Source: TMP-24 sp046348855 | GTDB taxonomy: Bacteria > Pseudomonadota > Alphaproteobacteria > Rhodobacterales > Rhodobacteraceae | Direction of reading: 5' to 3' | NCBI GenBank assembly: GCA_046348855.1 | Contig: JAXMDK010000017.1 | Span: 38,492-102,491, forward strand | Length of the DNA: 64,000 nucleotides | In this document: piece after piece, positions 35,460 through 44,358 of the stretch | Numbering within the stretch: the stretch's first letter is position 1 | How the letters are laid out: each line of letters opens with the position of its first letter | Translations under genes and position numbers: made by a program | Notes under the pieces: model-generated | Databases searched by the model: none | The model's input: the letters and a program-made list of their open reading frames with translations, nothing else | What the model was told of the DNA's origin: nothing

Positions 35460-36352
35460 CGGACTGGCTCCGGCATCAGACGGTCGGCCAGAGCTCTGGG
35501 CATGTCGATGAGGCCTTCATCGCGGAGAAGCTCCGGGAACTCCCCCTGAGAAAGCAGATCCCTCAGGGCTTCGACGATGAAGATCAGCCGGGCCTGGGTC
35601 ACGTCGGATTTCCGGACCAAGATGCGCTGCTTATCGGCCTCTCGCTGGTAGAGTTTCATCAGATCGGCTTGGGTGAGCTTGCGGCTCCCACCCCGCCGGC
35701 CCAAGCCACTATCCGGCACAGTCTTCTTCTGCGAGAGTCGCTGGTCCAGCAGACGGCGGATCTTGCCGAGCTTCTTGCCCTTGATCTGACCAGCCTCATA
35801 GGCGTCCATCAGGAGAGTCTGCACGTCGTCGCCTTTCGCGCGGGCGATGTCGACGGCGAGGCTGACAGGGATGAGGCCGGTTTCGACCGCCGCCACAAGC
35901 CGTTCCTCGCCGCGCTCGAGGAGCGTGACGATCATGTTCACCCAGCTCTGTGTGCAGCCGATCTTTTCGGCGATGTCGACATCGGTGTAGCCACGCTGGT
36001 GAAGGTTGCCGATCTCTAGCATCAGATCGATCGGACGATGCTGGCGCCTTGCGATGTTCTCCACCAGGCTCATCACCATGCAGTCCGCTTCCTCCGCCTC
36101 AATGATGACTGCGGGAATCTTCTCCTGCCCAAGCAGTCGAAAGGCTTCCAGCCGTCCCTCGCCGCAAACCAGGTCATAGCGCTCGGGCTCGTCAGGGTGT
36201 CTGCGAACGGTCACCGGTCGTTTGAGCCCGACGGCATCGATGTTGTCCACGATTTCCCTGTGCAGCCGCTTGTTGCGGGCACGTGGATTCAGAACCTCGA
36301 TCCGATCGATCGGGATCATTCGAAGATGCTGGGGACGGGGCTGATCGGTCAT
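35456..36352 (-). CDS. ParB-like DNA-binding protein of the recombinase cassette
   Basis: The product is 298 residues. It has a full ParB N-terminal domain (IPIDRIEVLNPRARNKRLHREIVDNIDAVGLKRPVTVRR, CGEGRLEAFRLLGQEKIPAVII, MSLVENIARRQHRP) and a KorB-type HTH (DLMLEIGNLHQRGYTDVDIAEKIGCTQSWVNMIVTLLERGEERL). GEGR and ENIARR are the CTP-binding boxes of ParB clamps. It overlaps the recombinase stop and the RepB-like start by 4 bases each, giving a strictly coupled trio. It is unlikely to be the chromosomal ParB because no ParA accompanies it. Confidence 0.88.
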   Translation of the reverse strand: MTDQPRPQHLRMIPIDRIEVLNPRARNKRLHREIVDNIDAVGLKRPVTVRRHPDEPERYDLVCGEGRLEAFRLLGQEKIPAVIIEAEEADCMVMSLVENIARRQHRPIDLMLEIGNLHQRGYTDVDIAEKIGCTQSWVNMIVTLLERGEERLVAAVETGLIPVSLAVDIARAKGDDVQTLLMDAYEAGQIKGKKLGKIRRLLDQRLSQKKTVPDSGLGRRGGSRKLTQADLMKLYQREADKQRILVRKSDVTQARLIFIVEALRDLLSQGEFPELLRDEGLIDMPRALADRLMPEPVR

Positions 36353-37914
36353 GCTACCTCCCTGAGAGGTTTGCGCTCTGCGAGCGCGTAGAGCGGATCG
36401 AGGCTGTCAAAACGATAACCGTCGAGGGCGAGGCCATTCTCCTCGGCAAGACGAAGTCTGCCGGTGCCAATGTCGAGGAGAGGAAAGAGGAAGTAGTCGA
36501 AAGGTTTCCGGTTGAGTTCGTCCATCCGGATGACAACGGAGATGTCCGGTACGAGCCCTGTATCGAACCGCACACGCCAGCGCAGCGAGCCGGCCTGGGT
36601 GCGGGTGCAGCGGACAATAAGCAACGACAGGGAAAACTCGCCATTGACGGTCACGAGATCGGTCGTCGCATCTCGCGTGGCGGCACCGCCTGCAGCGGAG
36701 ATCCCACTTAGAACTTCATCGATGACTTCGGGATGGAGCCGGCGGAGTTCGCGGTTGATCTCGATGTAGCGATAGTCGCGCCGCGGCCGGAAACCGACGA
36801 GACGATAGGCCCTGGGAAGGCTGCCGAACCGATGGCTGTAGGCGCTGCTCGATGGGGTTTCGTCGGCCTCGTCGATAATAAGACCCGACAAGGCGCCCTG
36901 ATGTTCCAGCAGCGCTTGCAATGCAGCGAGCATCTCCGCGTCGGACATGCGGGCCGAGCGCGCTGCGATGATCTTGTTGGCGGCTTCGTAGAGCGTCGGA
37001 TCGACGACTGCCGGAAAGCTATTTGGGGCTCTGATCCAAGTTTCGGGATCGTTGCGGACACGCTTCTTCTTGAGCTTGAAGGACACCCGGTTCCAGACAT
37101 TCGTGCCGATGTACTTCTCGTTGATCAGCAGCTGATGGACGGAACCCCGCGTCCAAGGTCGACCGAGGTCCGTCAGGATGCCACGGTCATTCAGCCCATC
37201 GGCGATCTGCGCTTCGTTTTGACCGCCTGAAACAAAGGCACGGTAGACCTCACGGACGACGGCGACCTCTTCCTCGGGTCCCGGCACAAGCACGACGCGA
37301 TCGGTTTGCAGGCTTTTGTGTTCGCCTTGGGTGAGCGTTGCCTTGGGAACCCCGTGCTGATCGATGAGTAGGCGGCGCAAACCGAACCCGGCGGGACCAC
37401 CCTGACGAAAGCCTTTTTCAATCAGGCGGCATTGCCCGGTGAAAACCTTGCTCGACAGCTCCCGGCTGTATTCGCCTGCCATGGCGCGCTTGAAGCCCTT
37501 GAACATCGTGGCCATAGGGCTGCCGTCGTTTTCGAACTGTTCGGCGCAATAGTGCACGTCGATCCCGGCGCGCCGGCAGATATATTCGTAGTAGGCGCTC
37601 TCGTCTGCGTCCTGGAAACGGCCCCAACGGCTGATGTCGTAGACAAGGATGACGTCGAAATCTGCGTTTCCCGAAGTTACGGTCTCGATCAGCTGTTTCA
37701 GTGCGTCCCGGCCTTCAATCCGCAGCCCGCTCTTTCCTTCATCGGCGTAAGTCCGGACGATCTCCATGCCGCGCCGTACGGCATAGGTCTGGATTGCCGC
37801 CGCCTGGTTTTCGGTCGAGTAGCGTTGGTGATCGGTAGACATGCGCACGTACTCTGCCGCCCGAACAAGGGACGGGCCATCGCGTGCTTTGTCTGGGAAC
37901 TCGGGATTCACCAC
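36349..37914 (-). CDS. Large serine recombinase of the second cassette
   Basis: The product is 521 residues from a GTG at 37914 with GGAGG 9 bases before it; an in-frame ATG at 37950 would add 12 residues. The resolvase domain reads RAAEYVRMSTDHQRYSTENQ (Ser26 nucleophile), YADEGKSGLRIEGRDAL, ILVYDISRWGRFQD and FKGFKRAMAGEYSREL. The recombinase domain follows (RQGGPAGFGLRR, WTRGSVHQLLINEKYIGTNVWNR), then a long C-terminal region lacking a cysteine ribbon. Compared with the recombinase at 2394-4046 it has a different catalytic-domain lineage and different partners. It is the first gene of the recombinase-ParB-RepB operon. The truncated hsdS gene begins about 130 bases upstream, so the element seems to have inserted there. 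Confidence 0.9.
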   Translation of the reverse strand: MVNPEFPDKARDGPSLVRAAEYVRMSTDHQRYSTENQAAAIQTYAVRRGMEIVRTYADEGKSGLRIEGRDALKQLIETVTSGNADFDVILVYDISRWGRFQDADESAYYEYICRRAGIDVHYCAEQFENDGSPMATMFKGFKRAMAGEYSRELSSKVFTGQCRLIEKGFRQGGPAGFGLRRLLIDQHGVPKATLTQGEHKSLQTDRVVLVPGPEEEVAVVREVYRAFVSGGQNEAQIADGLNDRGILTDLGRPWTRGSVHQLLINEKYIGTNVWNRVSFKLKKKRVRNDPETWIRAPNSFPAVVDPTLYEAANKIIAARSARMSDAEMLAALQALLEHQGALSGLIIDEADETPSSSAYSHRFGSLPRAYRLVGFRPRRDYRYIEINRELRRLHPEVIDEVLSGISAAGGAATRDATTDLVTVNGEFSLSLLIVRCTRTQAGSLRWRVRFDTGLVPDISVVIRMDELNRKPFDYFLFPLLDIGTGRLRLAEENGLALDGYRFDSLDPLYALAERKPLREVA

Positions 37915-38041
37915 CGGGCTCGGCCTCCATCTGCGCCAGAACAAAAACATCCAACGCCGGTGCCGCAGAGGCCCGGGTAAGGTCGTTCGTCATTCTATGA
38001 GTCCCCTTCACGATAGCAGATTCCATCGCGCGCGAGGCCGC

Positions 38042-38806
38042 TCAAATGACACCGAAGATCTGCATCGGCAGGATCGTGCCGCCGACATCCAGTTCGCCAC
38101 GGTTCTTCTTTTCATCGAGCATCTTCCCAAGGCGCACATCAGCGACTTCGCCCAGCGGCCGCCTCTCCCATCCATCGGGTAGGCCATTGGTGAGGGGGAT
38201 GTGTTCGTGGCCGGGGAAGCGGAAGTGGATGAACCACTCTCGGTAGAGCAGCCGCGCCGCTTCCTCCAACAGCGCAATCCGCCGCCGGTTTGTCTCAATC
38301 AGGTCGTCATAGTCGGAGAGAATGTCGGCGATTGCAGCTTGTTCGTTCAGACCCGGAAACCGAACCTTCGTGTCCGGGAAGTTGGTCAGCGGAATACGGT
38401 TGACTGTCGCGCCCGCGAGGGTGATCGCGTCCATCTTGGCGCGCCAGATGGGCGACAGGAAGTAGTAGTGCAGGAACCGGGGGTCTACCTTCTGAGGGTC
38501 GGGACGAACGAGCGCCATCCTCCGGCCAAGGCAGCCTTCGAAGTTATCCGGTATTCGTGCATATCGATGCAGGGTGGCCTCGTATGAAAAGACGATATCG
38601 TCCTTTTGCGGCTGAACTCGTCGCGTCCACTTCGGAAACTCTGTCTCCGAAACATGACGGATTTCCGTGAAGTCCAGCCGGCCATCATCGGTCACATTCT
38701 TAATCCCGAGGAAAATTGGACCGGAATCGGAAGGTTTAGGGGTGGCATGCGGCCCATCGTAGATGCCGATTGCGTATTCCTTGATGGCGACGTCGGCCTC
38801 TCTCAA
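38042..38806 (-). pseudogene. hsdS: Truncated type I restriction specificity subunit (HsdS)
   Basis: The frame encodes 254 residues from a TTG that overlaps the HsdM stop (TTGA). It contains the whole first target-recognition half (IYDGPHATPKPSDSGPIFLGIKNV, DIVFSYEATLHRYARIP, LHYYFLSPIWRAKMDAITLAGATVNRIPLTNFPDTKVRFPG), the central conserved helix (NEQAAIADILSDYDDLIETNRRRIALLEEAARLLYREWF) and the beginning of the second half (GWERRPLGEVADVRLGKMLDEKKNRGEL). After GEL, at about 38090, it changes to unrelated residues and stops. The second recognition domain is gone, so it cannot guide a normal bipartite type I enzyme. The break lies at the edge of the recombinase cassette. Confidence 0.85.
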
Positions 38807-39080
38807 ACGCCCAACTCCTCGAAGTTCCGGGCGATCCGCGCGGCCAACACCGCGGCCTCCTCGTTCAACCCCTTCAGGTCGATGTGGATCGACCGCAGCG
38901 CCTCCTCGAAATCGAAATCCTCGTCCACCTCATCCGGCGCCACGCCGACATATCGGCCGGGCGTCAGGCTGTGGTCATGGGCTCCGATCTCGGCCCGGCT
39001 GACGCGCTTCACCAGTCCCTCGACATCGCGCAGCACCGCGTCGGGGAACGTCCTGGTGGGGGAAGGGGCCGGTTCGCACC
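38803..39080 (-). pseudogene. hsdM: C-terminal remnant of the type I methyltransferase subunit HsdM
   Basis: About 90 codons remain, ending VSRAEIGAHDHSLTPGRYVGVAPDEVDEDFDFEEALRSIHIDLKGLNEEAAVLAARIARNFEELGV. The LTPGRYVGV word is diagnostic for the end of HsdM. In-frame sequence reaches back to about 39080 (TFPDAVLRDVEGLVK), then similarity is lost. All catalytic motifs are missing. It overlaps the hsdS fragment by 4 bases, so the two come from one hsdMS operon that lost both ends. No hsdR is present. Confidence 0.8.
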
Positions 39081-39908
39081 GGTGACAGTCGATGATAGAG
39101 GCTGCGGATCTTCTTCATGCGGATCCTGTCCTGGACATGGGCGCGAGGCAGTTTCGGCGTCAGCGCCGATTCGAGCAATCGCGGCGCTTCCTCAAGACTT
39201 GTCGGCCCCTGTCGTCCAACGTCGGCGAATGTCGAAAAGACACAATTTTATCAGCATGTTAAACTTAAATCGCCTGCGCATTGCTCCGCTGCGGGCTCGA
39301 ACGGGCGGTGGGTTGAGATGACCGTGGCGCCCGACTCGACAAGGGCAGACCATGGGGCGGGGATGAATGCCAGACGCAGTCCGAAAGGCCGAAGCGTATC
39401 CCCCGGTGCCAGACCCGGCACCGAAAGTAGCGGCCGACCTCTGGACGAGGGTGCGTTCGATCCAGGGGGCCTAAGCGACGGGGCGGCTCCGACCGACACG
39501 GACGCTGACGGCAGAGGGGACCAACCTCGGCACAGTCCGGGGCTGGTCGTCCTATGCCGTCACTCCAGGACTCACCAACCGACACAGGCCCATTCCGGAT
39601 CTTGATCAATCCACGAGACCGCGCGCGCGGCGGCGGAAACCCCCGCCAACGAGTCGTTCGCCGATCGGATCGTGCGAGAGATCGGACGGAACCGAACATC
39701 GCCTTGCCGTCAGGCCCGCCGATGAGCGGAAAAGGCCCGAAATCTCTCCCATCAGGGACGGTTCGCGTCGATCCGGCTGCCTCGACATTTTGGCGGCCCC
39801 TGTCGAGATTTGTCATTTAATGACACGAATACAATGAGTTAACGACATGCTATTCTGTCCGGAACGGCGCGCGAAGATGCAGCGCTTTGGCGCACGGGGG
39901 CTGGACGA
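39081..39908. other. Scarred intergenic region, no gene supported
   Basis: About 830 bases between the hsdM remnant and the prophage methyltransferase. Several overlapping frames of 60-180 codons exist but have compositions typical of random GC-rich DNA and lack ribosome sites. The only clear element is the palindrome at 39811. This is probably a junction of several past insertions and deletions. Confidence 0.4.
39811..39825. promoter_or_regulatory. TGTCA-N5-TGACA palindrome before the prophage methyltransferase
   Basis: TGTCATTTAATGACA lies 84-98 bases upstream of the start at 39909. It has the same half-sites and spacing as those near 14718 and 26576 but lacks the CCC extension. It may be a phage or host operator overlapping the promoter. 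Confidence 0.35.
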
Positions 39909-41234
39909 ATGGGCGTGGAGAGGCTGAATGGGCGGACGGGCGAGGGCGATCTTCGGATCACCTACCGCCCGATCGGGGATCTGGTCCCTTATGTTCGCAA
40001 TGCCCGCACCCATTCGGAGGCCCAGGTGGCGCTGATCGCCGGCTCGATCCGTGACTATGGCTGGACGAACCCGGTGCTGGTCGACGGCGCGAACGGCATT
40101 CTCGCCGGCCATGGCCGGGTGCTGGCGGCGCGCCAGCTCGGCCTGACCGAGGTTCCGACCATCGAACTGGCGCATCTCACCGCGGTGCAGAAGAAGGCCT
40201 ACATTCTCGCCGACAACCGGCTCGCCGAAGCGGCCGGCTGGGACCGCGAGCTGCTGGCGCTCGAGCTCGGCGATCTCGATGGCCTCGGGGTCGATCTGAC
40301 CGGGCTCGGCTTCGACCCCGGCGAGCTGGACGCGCTCCTGCAGGCCGGTCAGCCCGATCCGCGCGAGGATGACGTGCCGGAGCCGCCGGCGGTGCCGGTG
40401 TCGCGGATGGGCGACCTCTGGGTGCTCGGGTCCCACCGGCTGCTCTGCGGCGACGCCACGGCGCCGGCCGATGTCGCCCGGCTCCTCGAGGGGGTGCGAC
40501 CCACCCTGATGGTGACCGATCCGCCCTATGGCGTGGCCTATGATCCGGCCTGGCGCAACCGCGCCGGCCTGTCGGCGACCCGGCGCACCGGCAAGGTCAT
40601 GAACGACGACCGGGCCGACTGGCGCGAAGCCTGGGCGCTCTTTCCCGGCGATGTCGCCTATGTCTGGCACGGGGCGCTCCATGCCACCACCGTGGCCGAA
40701 AGCCTGGCGGCCTGCGGCTTTGCCATCCGCAGCCAGATCATCTGGGCCAAGGAACGGCTGGTCCTGTCGCGGGGCGATTATCACTGGCAGCATGAACCCT
40801 GCTGGTATGCGGTGCGCAGCGCGGGGAAGGGCCACTGGTCGGGGGACCGCAGGCAGACGACGCTCTGGACCATCGCCAGCCGCGACCAGGATGCCGCGAC
40901 CGTGCATGGCACCCAGAAGCCGGTCGAATGCATGCGCCGGCCGATGCTGAACAATTCCGCGCCGGGGCAGGCGGTCTACGAGCCCTTCTCGGGATCGGGG
41001 TCCACGATCATCGCCGCCGAGAGCTGCGGGCGCGCCTGCCATGCCCTGGAACTCGACCCGGCCTATGTCGATGTCGCGGTCATGCGCTGGCAGGCCTTCA
41101 CCGGCAAGGCGGCGGTGCGCGCGGGGGACGGTCGGAGCTTCGCCGACGTCGCGGCGGAGCGCCAGGCCGAGGCAGGTGCGGGGCAGGGCAAGGCCCTTGT
41201 CGCGGACGGCGCGCGTGACGCGGAGCGGGCCTGA
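39909..41234 (+). CDS. ParB-like domain/DNA methyltransferase fusion (prophage)
   Basis: The product is 441 residues. Residues 15-150 are a ParB N-terminal-like domain (YRPIGDLVPYVRNARTHSEAQVALIAGSIRDYGWTNPVLVDG, GHGRVLAARQLGLTEVPTIEL, AYILADNRLAEAAGWDRELL). Residues of about 165-410 are a DNA adenine or cytosine-N4 methylase: DLWVLGSHRLLCGDA, TDPPYGVAYD (motif IV), QIIWAKERLVLSRGDYHWQHEPCWYAV, TQKPVECMRRPMLNNS and VYEPFSGSGSTIIAAE (motif I). It probably protects phage DNA or alters host methylation. It overlaps the DUF7220 gene by one base. A decayed relative is at 12286-13640, which shows that two related prophage modules entered this island. Confidence 0.92.
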   Translation: MGVERLNGRTGEGDLRITYRPIGDLVPYVRNARTHSEAQVALIAGSIRDYGWTNPVLVDGANGILAGHGRVLAARQLGLTEVPTIELAHLTAVQKKAYILADNRLAEAAGWDRELLALELGDLDGLGVDLTGLGFDPGELDALLQAGQPDPREDDVPEPPAVPVSRMGDLWVLGSHRLLCGDATAPADVARLLEGVRPTLMVTDPPYGVAYDPAWRNRAGLSATRRTGKVMNDDRADWREAWALFPGDVAYVWHGALHATTVAESLAACGFAIRSQIIWAKERLVLSRGDYHWQHEPCWYAVRSAGKGHWSGDRRQTTLWTIASRDQDAATVHGTQKPVECMRRPMLNNSAPGQAVYEPFSGSGSTIIAAESCGRACHALELDPAYVDVAVMRWQAFTGKAAVRAGDGRSFADVAAERQAEAGAGQGKALVADGARDAERA

Positions 41235-41452
41235 TGGCGCAGTCCCGGCTCACCTCCCTCACCGAGGCCCTGACCAATGTGGTGCTGGGCCTTGCGCTGG
41301 CCCTCGCGACGCAGATGGCGCTCTATCCGGGCTTCGGCATTCGCCTGGGGTTCTGGGAGCATCTCCGGATCGCCTCCAGCTTCACGCTCCTGTCGCTGGC
41401 GCGCAGCTACCTGGTGCGGCGCTTTTTCAACGCCCATGGGGAGGATGGCTGA
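41234..41452 (+). CDS. Small membrane protein, DUF7220-like
   Basis: The product is 72 residues with two hydrophobic segments (TNVVLGLALALATQMALYPGF and HLRIASSFTLLSLARSYLV) and an Arg-rich end (RRFFNAHGEDG). This matches small membrane proteins commonly found between the methyltransferase and terminase genes of alphaproteobacterial prophages; DUF7220 is my best recollection. Its ATG overlaps the methyltransferase stop by one base (TGATG). Its role is unknown. Confidence 0.7.
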   Translation: MAQSRLTSLTEALTNVVLGLALALATQMALYPGFGIRLGFWEHLRIASSFTLLSLARSYLVRRFFNAHGEDG

Positions 41453-41455
41453 GCA

Positions 41456-41575
41456 TGGGACGCACCGTCACCACCCTCAGCCCCGCACAACTCGCGGAAG
41501 TCGAGACCCTGGCAGCAGTGTATCGCGGCCAGGACGTTCCGCGACCTGCAGATGAAGTCGCGAGGTCGCGCTGAT
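41456..41575 (+). CDS. Very small prophage open frame
   Basis: This is a 39-residue frame (MGRTVTTLSPAQLAEVETLA, ending ADEVARSR) that fits tightly between DUF7220 (3 bases before it) and the terminase gene (TGATG overlap at its stop). The tight packing is the main reason to call it. It may be a remnant of a longer small phage protein. No domain is evident. Confidence 0.45.
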
Positions 41576-42140
41576 GGGACGCAAGCCCCTGCCAACGGCC
41601 ATTCGCAAGACCAATGGCAATCCGGGACGACGGGCCTGGAACCATGACGAGCCGATCCCGCCGGGAACGCTGCCGACCTGCCCGCGCCATCTGAGTGCGC
41701 CGGCCAGGGCCGAATGGCGGCGGCTGGCCGCCTGCCTCCATCGCATGGGCGTGCTGACGCCGGTCGATCGCGCCGCGCTTGCCGCTTACTGCCAGGCCTG
41801 GGGCCGGTGGGTCGAAGCCGAAGAGAAGCTCCGCACCACGCCCCTGCTCATCAGGACCCCGTCGGGCTATGTCCAGCAGTCGCCCTGGCTCTCCGTGGCC
41901 AACCGGCAGCTGGAGATCATGGGCCGCTACATGGCCGAACTCGGCATCACCCCTGCCGCGCGCTCGCGCGTCAAGGCCTTCGAACGGGTGGCCGGGGAGC
42001 CCGTCACCCGGATCGAACTGGTCGCCTTGCAGCGGGAGGACGAAGAGGAGCGCGCTCGGCCGCCGTGCGACGCCGCCGGTCCCGCCGGACGGGTGATCTG
42101 GACCACTTCCACGACTTCGGATGAGCAGGCGAACGGGTGA
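41574..42140 (+). CDS. terS: Phage terminase small subunit, P27 family
   Basis: The product is 188 residues. It starts GRKPLPTAIRKTNGNPGRRAW, the usual basic N-terminus of P27-family small terminases. CPRHLSAPARAEWRRLAACLHRMGVLTPVDRAALAAYCQAWGRWVEAEEKL and YVQQSPWLSVANRQLEIMGRYMAELGITPAARSRV follow, both diagnostic. It would bind the pac or cos DNA and hand it to the large terminase. No large terminase, portal or capsid gene follows; the sequence runs into a resolvase within 90 bases. It is therefore a stranded packaging gene of a truncated prophage. Confidence 0.9.
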   Translation: MGRKPLPTAIRKTNGNPGRRAWNHDEPIPPGTLPTCPRHLSAPARAEWRRLAACLHRMGVLTPVDRAALAAYCQAWGRWVEAEEKLRTTPLLIRTPSGYVQQSPWLSVANRQLEIMGRYMAELGITPAARSRVKAFERVAGEPVTRIELVALQREDEEERARPPCDAAGPAGRVIWTTSTTSDEQANG

Positions 42141-42223
42141 TTATTCCATGTGAATCAAGCGATTGAGCGTTACCGAAGCGCGCGTGCGATGGTACAGATC
42201 TGCGCAACCAAGGTCAGGCAGTT

Positions 42224-42948
42224 GTGAACACCAGGGGAGTGTCAGCTGTGGCAGTGGCATCAGCAACAACGGTCTCCATCCGGTTCATCGCCTACGAGCG
42301 GGTCTCGACCGCACGGCAGGGGGCCAGCGGTCTCGGCCTCGAAGCGCAGCGCATGGCGTTTGATGGCTTCGCGGCCTCAAGAGGCGCCGAGGTCCTCGCC
42401 CGCTTCACCGAGGTCGAGAGCGGCAAGACCCCCAACCGCCCACAACTCGCCGCCGCGATCCAGCTGGCCCGCCTGACCGGCGCCACCCTCGTCATCGCCA
42501 TGCTCGACCGCCTCTCCCGCAACGCCGCCTTCCTCCTCACCCTGCGCGACAGCGGTGTCCACTTCCTCGCCGTCGACATGCCGAGGCCCATGACCTGACC
42601 GTCGGCATCATGGCCCTGGTCGCTCAAGCTGAACGCGAGGCGATCTCTCGCCGCACCAAGGAGGCCCTGGCCGTGGCCAAGGCGCGCGGCGTCAAGCTGG
42701 GCAACCCGAACGGGGCGGAGGCGATCCGACGCGGTGGAAAGGGCACGGTGGGCCTCGGGCAGGCCGTCAGTGCGAATGCACAGGCCTTCGCGGCAGGGTG
42801 GGCGCCGGTGCTTCAGGACATCAGGGCGCAGGGGCATGTTACGCTGCGCGCTATGGCGGCGGAACTGAACCGGCGTGGGATGATGACACGGCGCGGCGTG
42901 ACCTGGCAGGTGTCGAATGTCAGCAACCTGATTGAAAGATTGGGCTGA
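42224..42948 (+). pseudogene. Resolvase/invertase-type serine recombinase, one frameshift
   Basis: The first frame (to 42598) gives IRFIAYERVSTARQGASGLGLEAQRMAFDGF (catalytic Ser in YERVS), LARFTEVESGKTPNRPQLAAAIQLA and VIAMLDRLSRNAAFLLTL, ending at HFLAVDMP. The second frame (from 42590) continues EAHDLTVGIMALVAQAEREAISRRTKEALAVAKARGVKLGNP and a C-terminal HTH-like tail. Restoring one G in the GCCGAGG at about 42580 joins them into a protein of about 240 residues, the normal size of small resolvases. It may be dead or a base may be missing in the sequence. It sits at the right edge of the island next to metabolic genes. Confidence 0.82.
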
Positions 42949-43233
42949 CAACATTTGTATGAAGGAGGGCGGTTGATGGTCGTCTGTGAAGTGGGGGCTG
43001 CGCCAGCAGGGCAAAGACGGACACTCGTTTCAGTGAGAGAAGCGGGTGACGTACACGCCTCTTCCTGCAGTCGACGCTTCAGGACGAACGGGCCGTGGTC
43101 AAGAAGTGCGTAAGATTGCTCCGCTTGGTCCCATCAACCTTTCTCGCAGACTGCAGCTGCCAGGGCGCAATAGGCCCAGATTCTTGCGTCGTCAGGTACC
43201 TTGGTCTGCCATCAATGTATTCGGTCAAGAATG

Positions 43234-44358
43234 TCAAACCTTTGTCCACGCCCCGCCGCTGCCGCTTGATCGAACGCAGGCAGAGACAAAACGCATTCCA
43301 ACGAGGCCATCGCGAAAGTCTGGGAGAACTCCAGGATCATCGGAAGGCCCGTCTGCCCTTTCCTTGGCAAGAAGGTCCGCCGCGTCGGAGTATAGCGTAG
43401 CGAAGGCCTCGAGATAGCCTTCCGGGTGACCGGCCGGCAGCCGGGCAGGGGTGGCGACCCCCTCGCCGCCGCGGCGCAGGGTGCGCGTCGGTTCCCCGGC
43501 GGGGCTCAACTCCAGAACTTCCGGCGTCTCCTGGTCCCATGACAGACCGCCCTTGTCGCCCGCAATGCGCAGACGCAGCGCGTTCTTCGTGCCGGGGGCA
43601 ACCTGGCTGGCCCAGATCATCCCCTTTGCGCCGCTCGCAAAGCGCAGAAGCACGGCGGCGTTGTCATCGAGGCGTCGGCCCGGCTCGAACGCGGTCAGGT
43701 CGGCCAGAACCTCGGTCAGCCGCAGCCCGGTGACAAAGGTGGCGAGGTTGGCGGCATGCGTCCCGATGTCCGCGATGCATCCGCCCTCGCCCGACAGCTT
43801 CGGGTCCGTGCGCCAGACCGCCTGTTTCTGCCCGGCCTGTTCCACCGGCCCGACCAGCCAGTCTTGCAGATATTCGACCTGAACATGGCGCACCTGGCCG
43901 ATGGCGCCGCGTTCCACAAGGGCCCGCGCCTCGCGGACCATCGGATAGCCGGTGTAGGTCTGCGTCAGGACGAAGGGCACGCCGGTCCGGGCGGCGAGAT
44001 CGGTCAGTTCCTCGGCCTCGCCCAGTGTCGCGGTCATCGGCTTGTCGCAGATCACCGCGATCCCGGCCTTCAAAAAGGCGGTGGCGACGCTGGCATGCAG
44101 GTGGTTCGGCGTCACGATGGCCACGGCGTCGATCCCGTCGGGACGCGCGGCCTCGGCCTGGGCCATCCGGGAAAAGTCGGCATAGGCGCGGTCTGGGGCG
44201 ATGCCCAGATCCGCCGCCGATTGCGCGGCGCGCCCGGGGTCGGACGAAAACGCACCGGCGACGAGCTCCCACTTGCCATCCAGCCGGGCCGCGATCCGGT
44301 GCACCGCGCCGATGAAGGCGCCTTGCCCGCCGCCGACCATCCCCAGTTTCAGGCGCAT
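43234..44358 (-). CDS. Gfo/Idh/MocA-family NAD(P)-dependent sugar oxidoreductase
   Basis: The product is 374 residues. The Rossmann start KLGMVGGGQGAFIGAVHRIAA holds the GGGQG dinucleotide loop. ICDKPMTATLGEAEEL has the catalytic EKP-type lysine (here DKP). The second domain has YLQDWLVGPVEQAG and the sugar-binding histidine loop GGCIADIGTHAANL. Such enzymes oxidise or reduce cyclic polyols and sugars, often at C3. It is the last gene of the sugar operon and overlaps the isomerase gene by 10 bases. A second family member is at 48209-49378, suggesting a two-step oxidation/reduction with the isomerases in between. The substrate cannot be read from sequence. Confidence 0.9.
   Translation of the reverse strand: MRLKLGMVGGGQGAFIGAVHRIAARLDGKWELVAGAFSSDPGRAAQSAADLGIAPDRAYADFSRMAQAEAARPDGIDAVAIVTPNHLHASVATAFLKAGIAVICDKPMTATLGEAEELTDLAARTGVPFVLTQTYTGYPMVREARALVERGAIGQVRHVQVEYLQDWLVGPVEQAGQKQAVWRTDPKLSGEGGCIADIGTHAANLATFVTGLRLTEVLADLTAFEPGRRLDDNAAVLLRFASGAKGMIWASQVAPGTKNALRLRIAGDKGGLSWDQETPEVLELSPAGEPTRTLRRGGEGVATPARLPAGHPEGYLEAFATLYSDAADLLAKERADGPSDDPGVLPDFRDGLVGMRFVSACVRSSGSGGAWTKV

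Noticed and set aside
34536..36352. A plasmid replication/partition locus (repABC)
   Set aside because: There is no RepA ATPase, RepC initiator or antisense RNA region; the two ParB-like genes are coupled to a serine recombinase instead.
37739..38026. Short frame beginning MTNDLTRASAAPALDV upstream of the second recombinase
   Set aside because: It has a fair ribosome site but overlaps the recombinase start in another frame and matches nothing known; a frameshifted longer recombinase N-terminus could not be shown.
39813..41042. 409-codon minus-strand open frame
   Set aside because: It is antisense to the intact ParB-methyltransferase gene and has low-complexity GC-rich composition.
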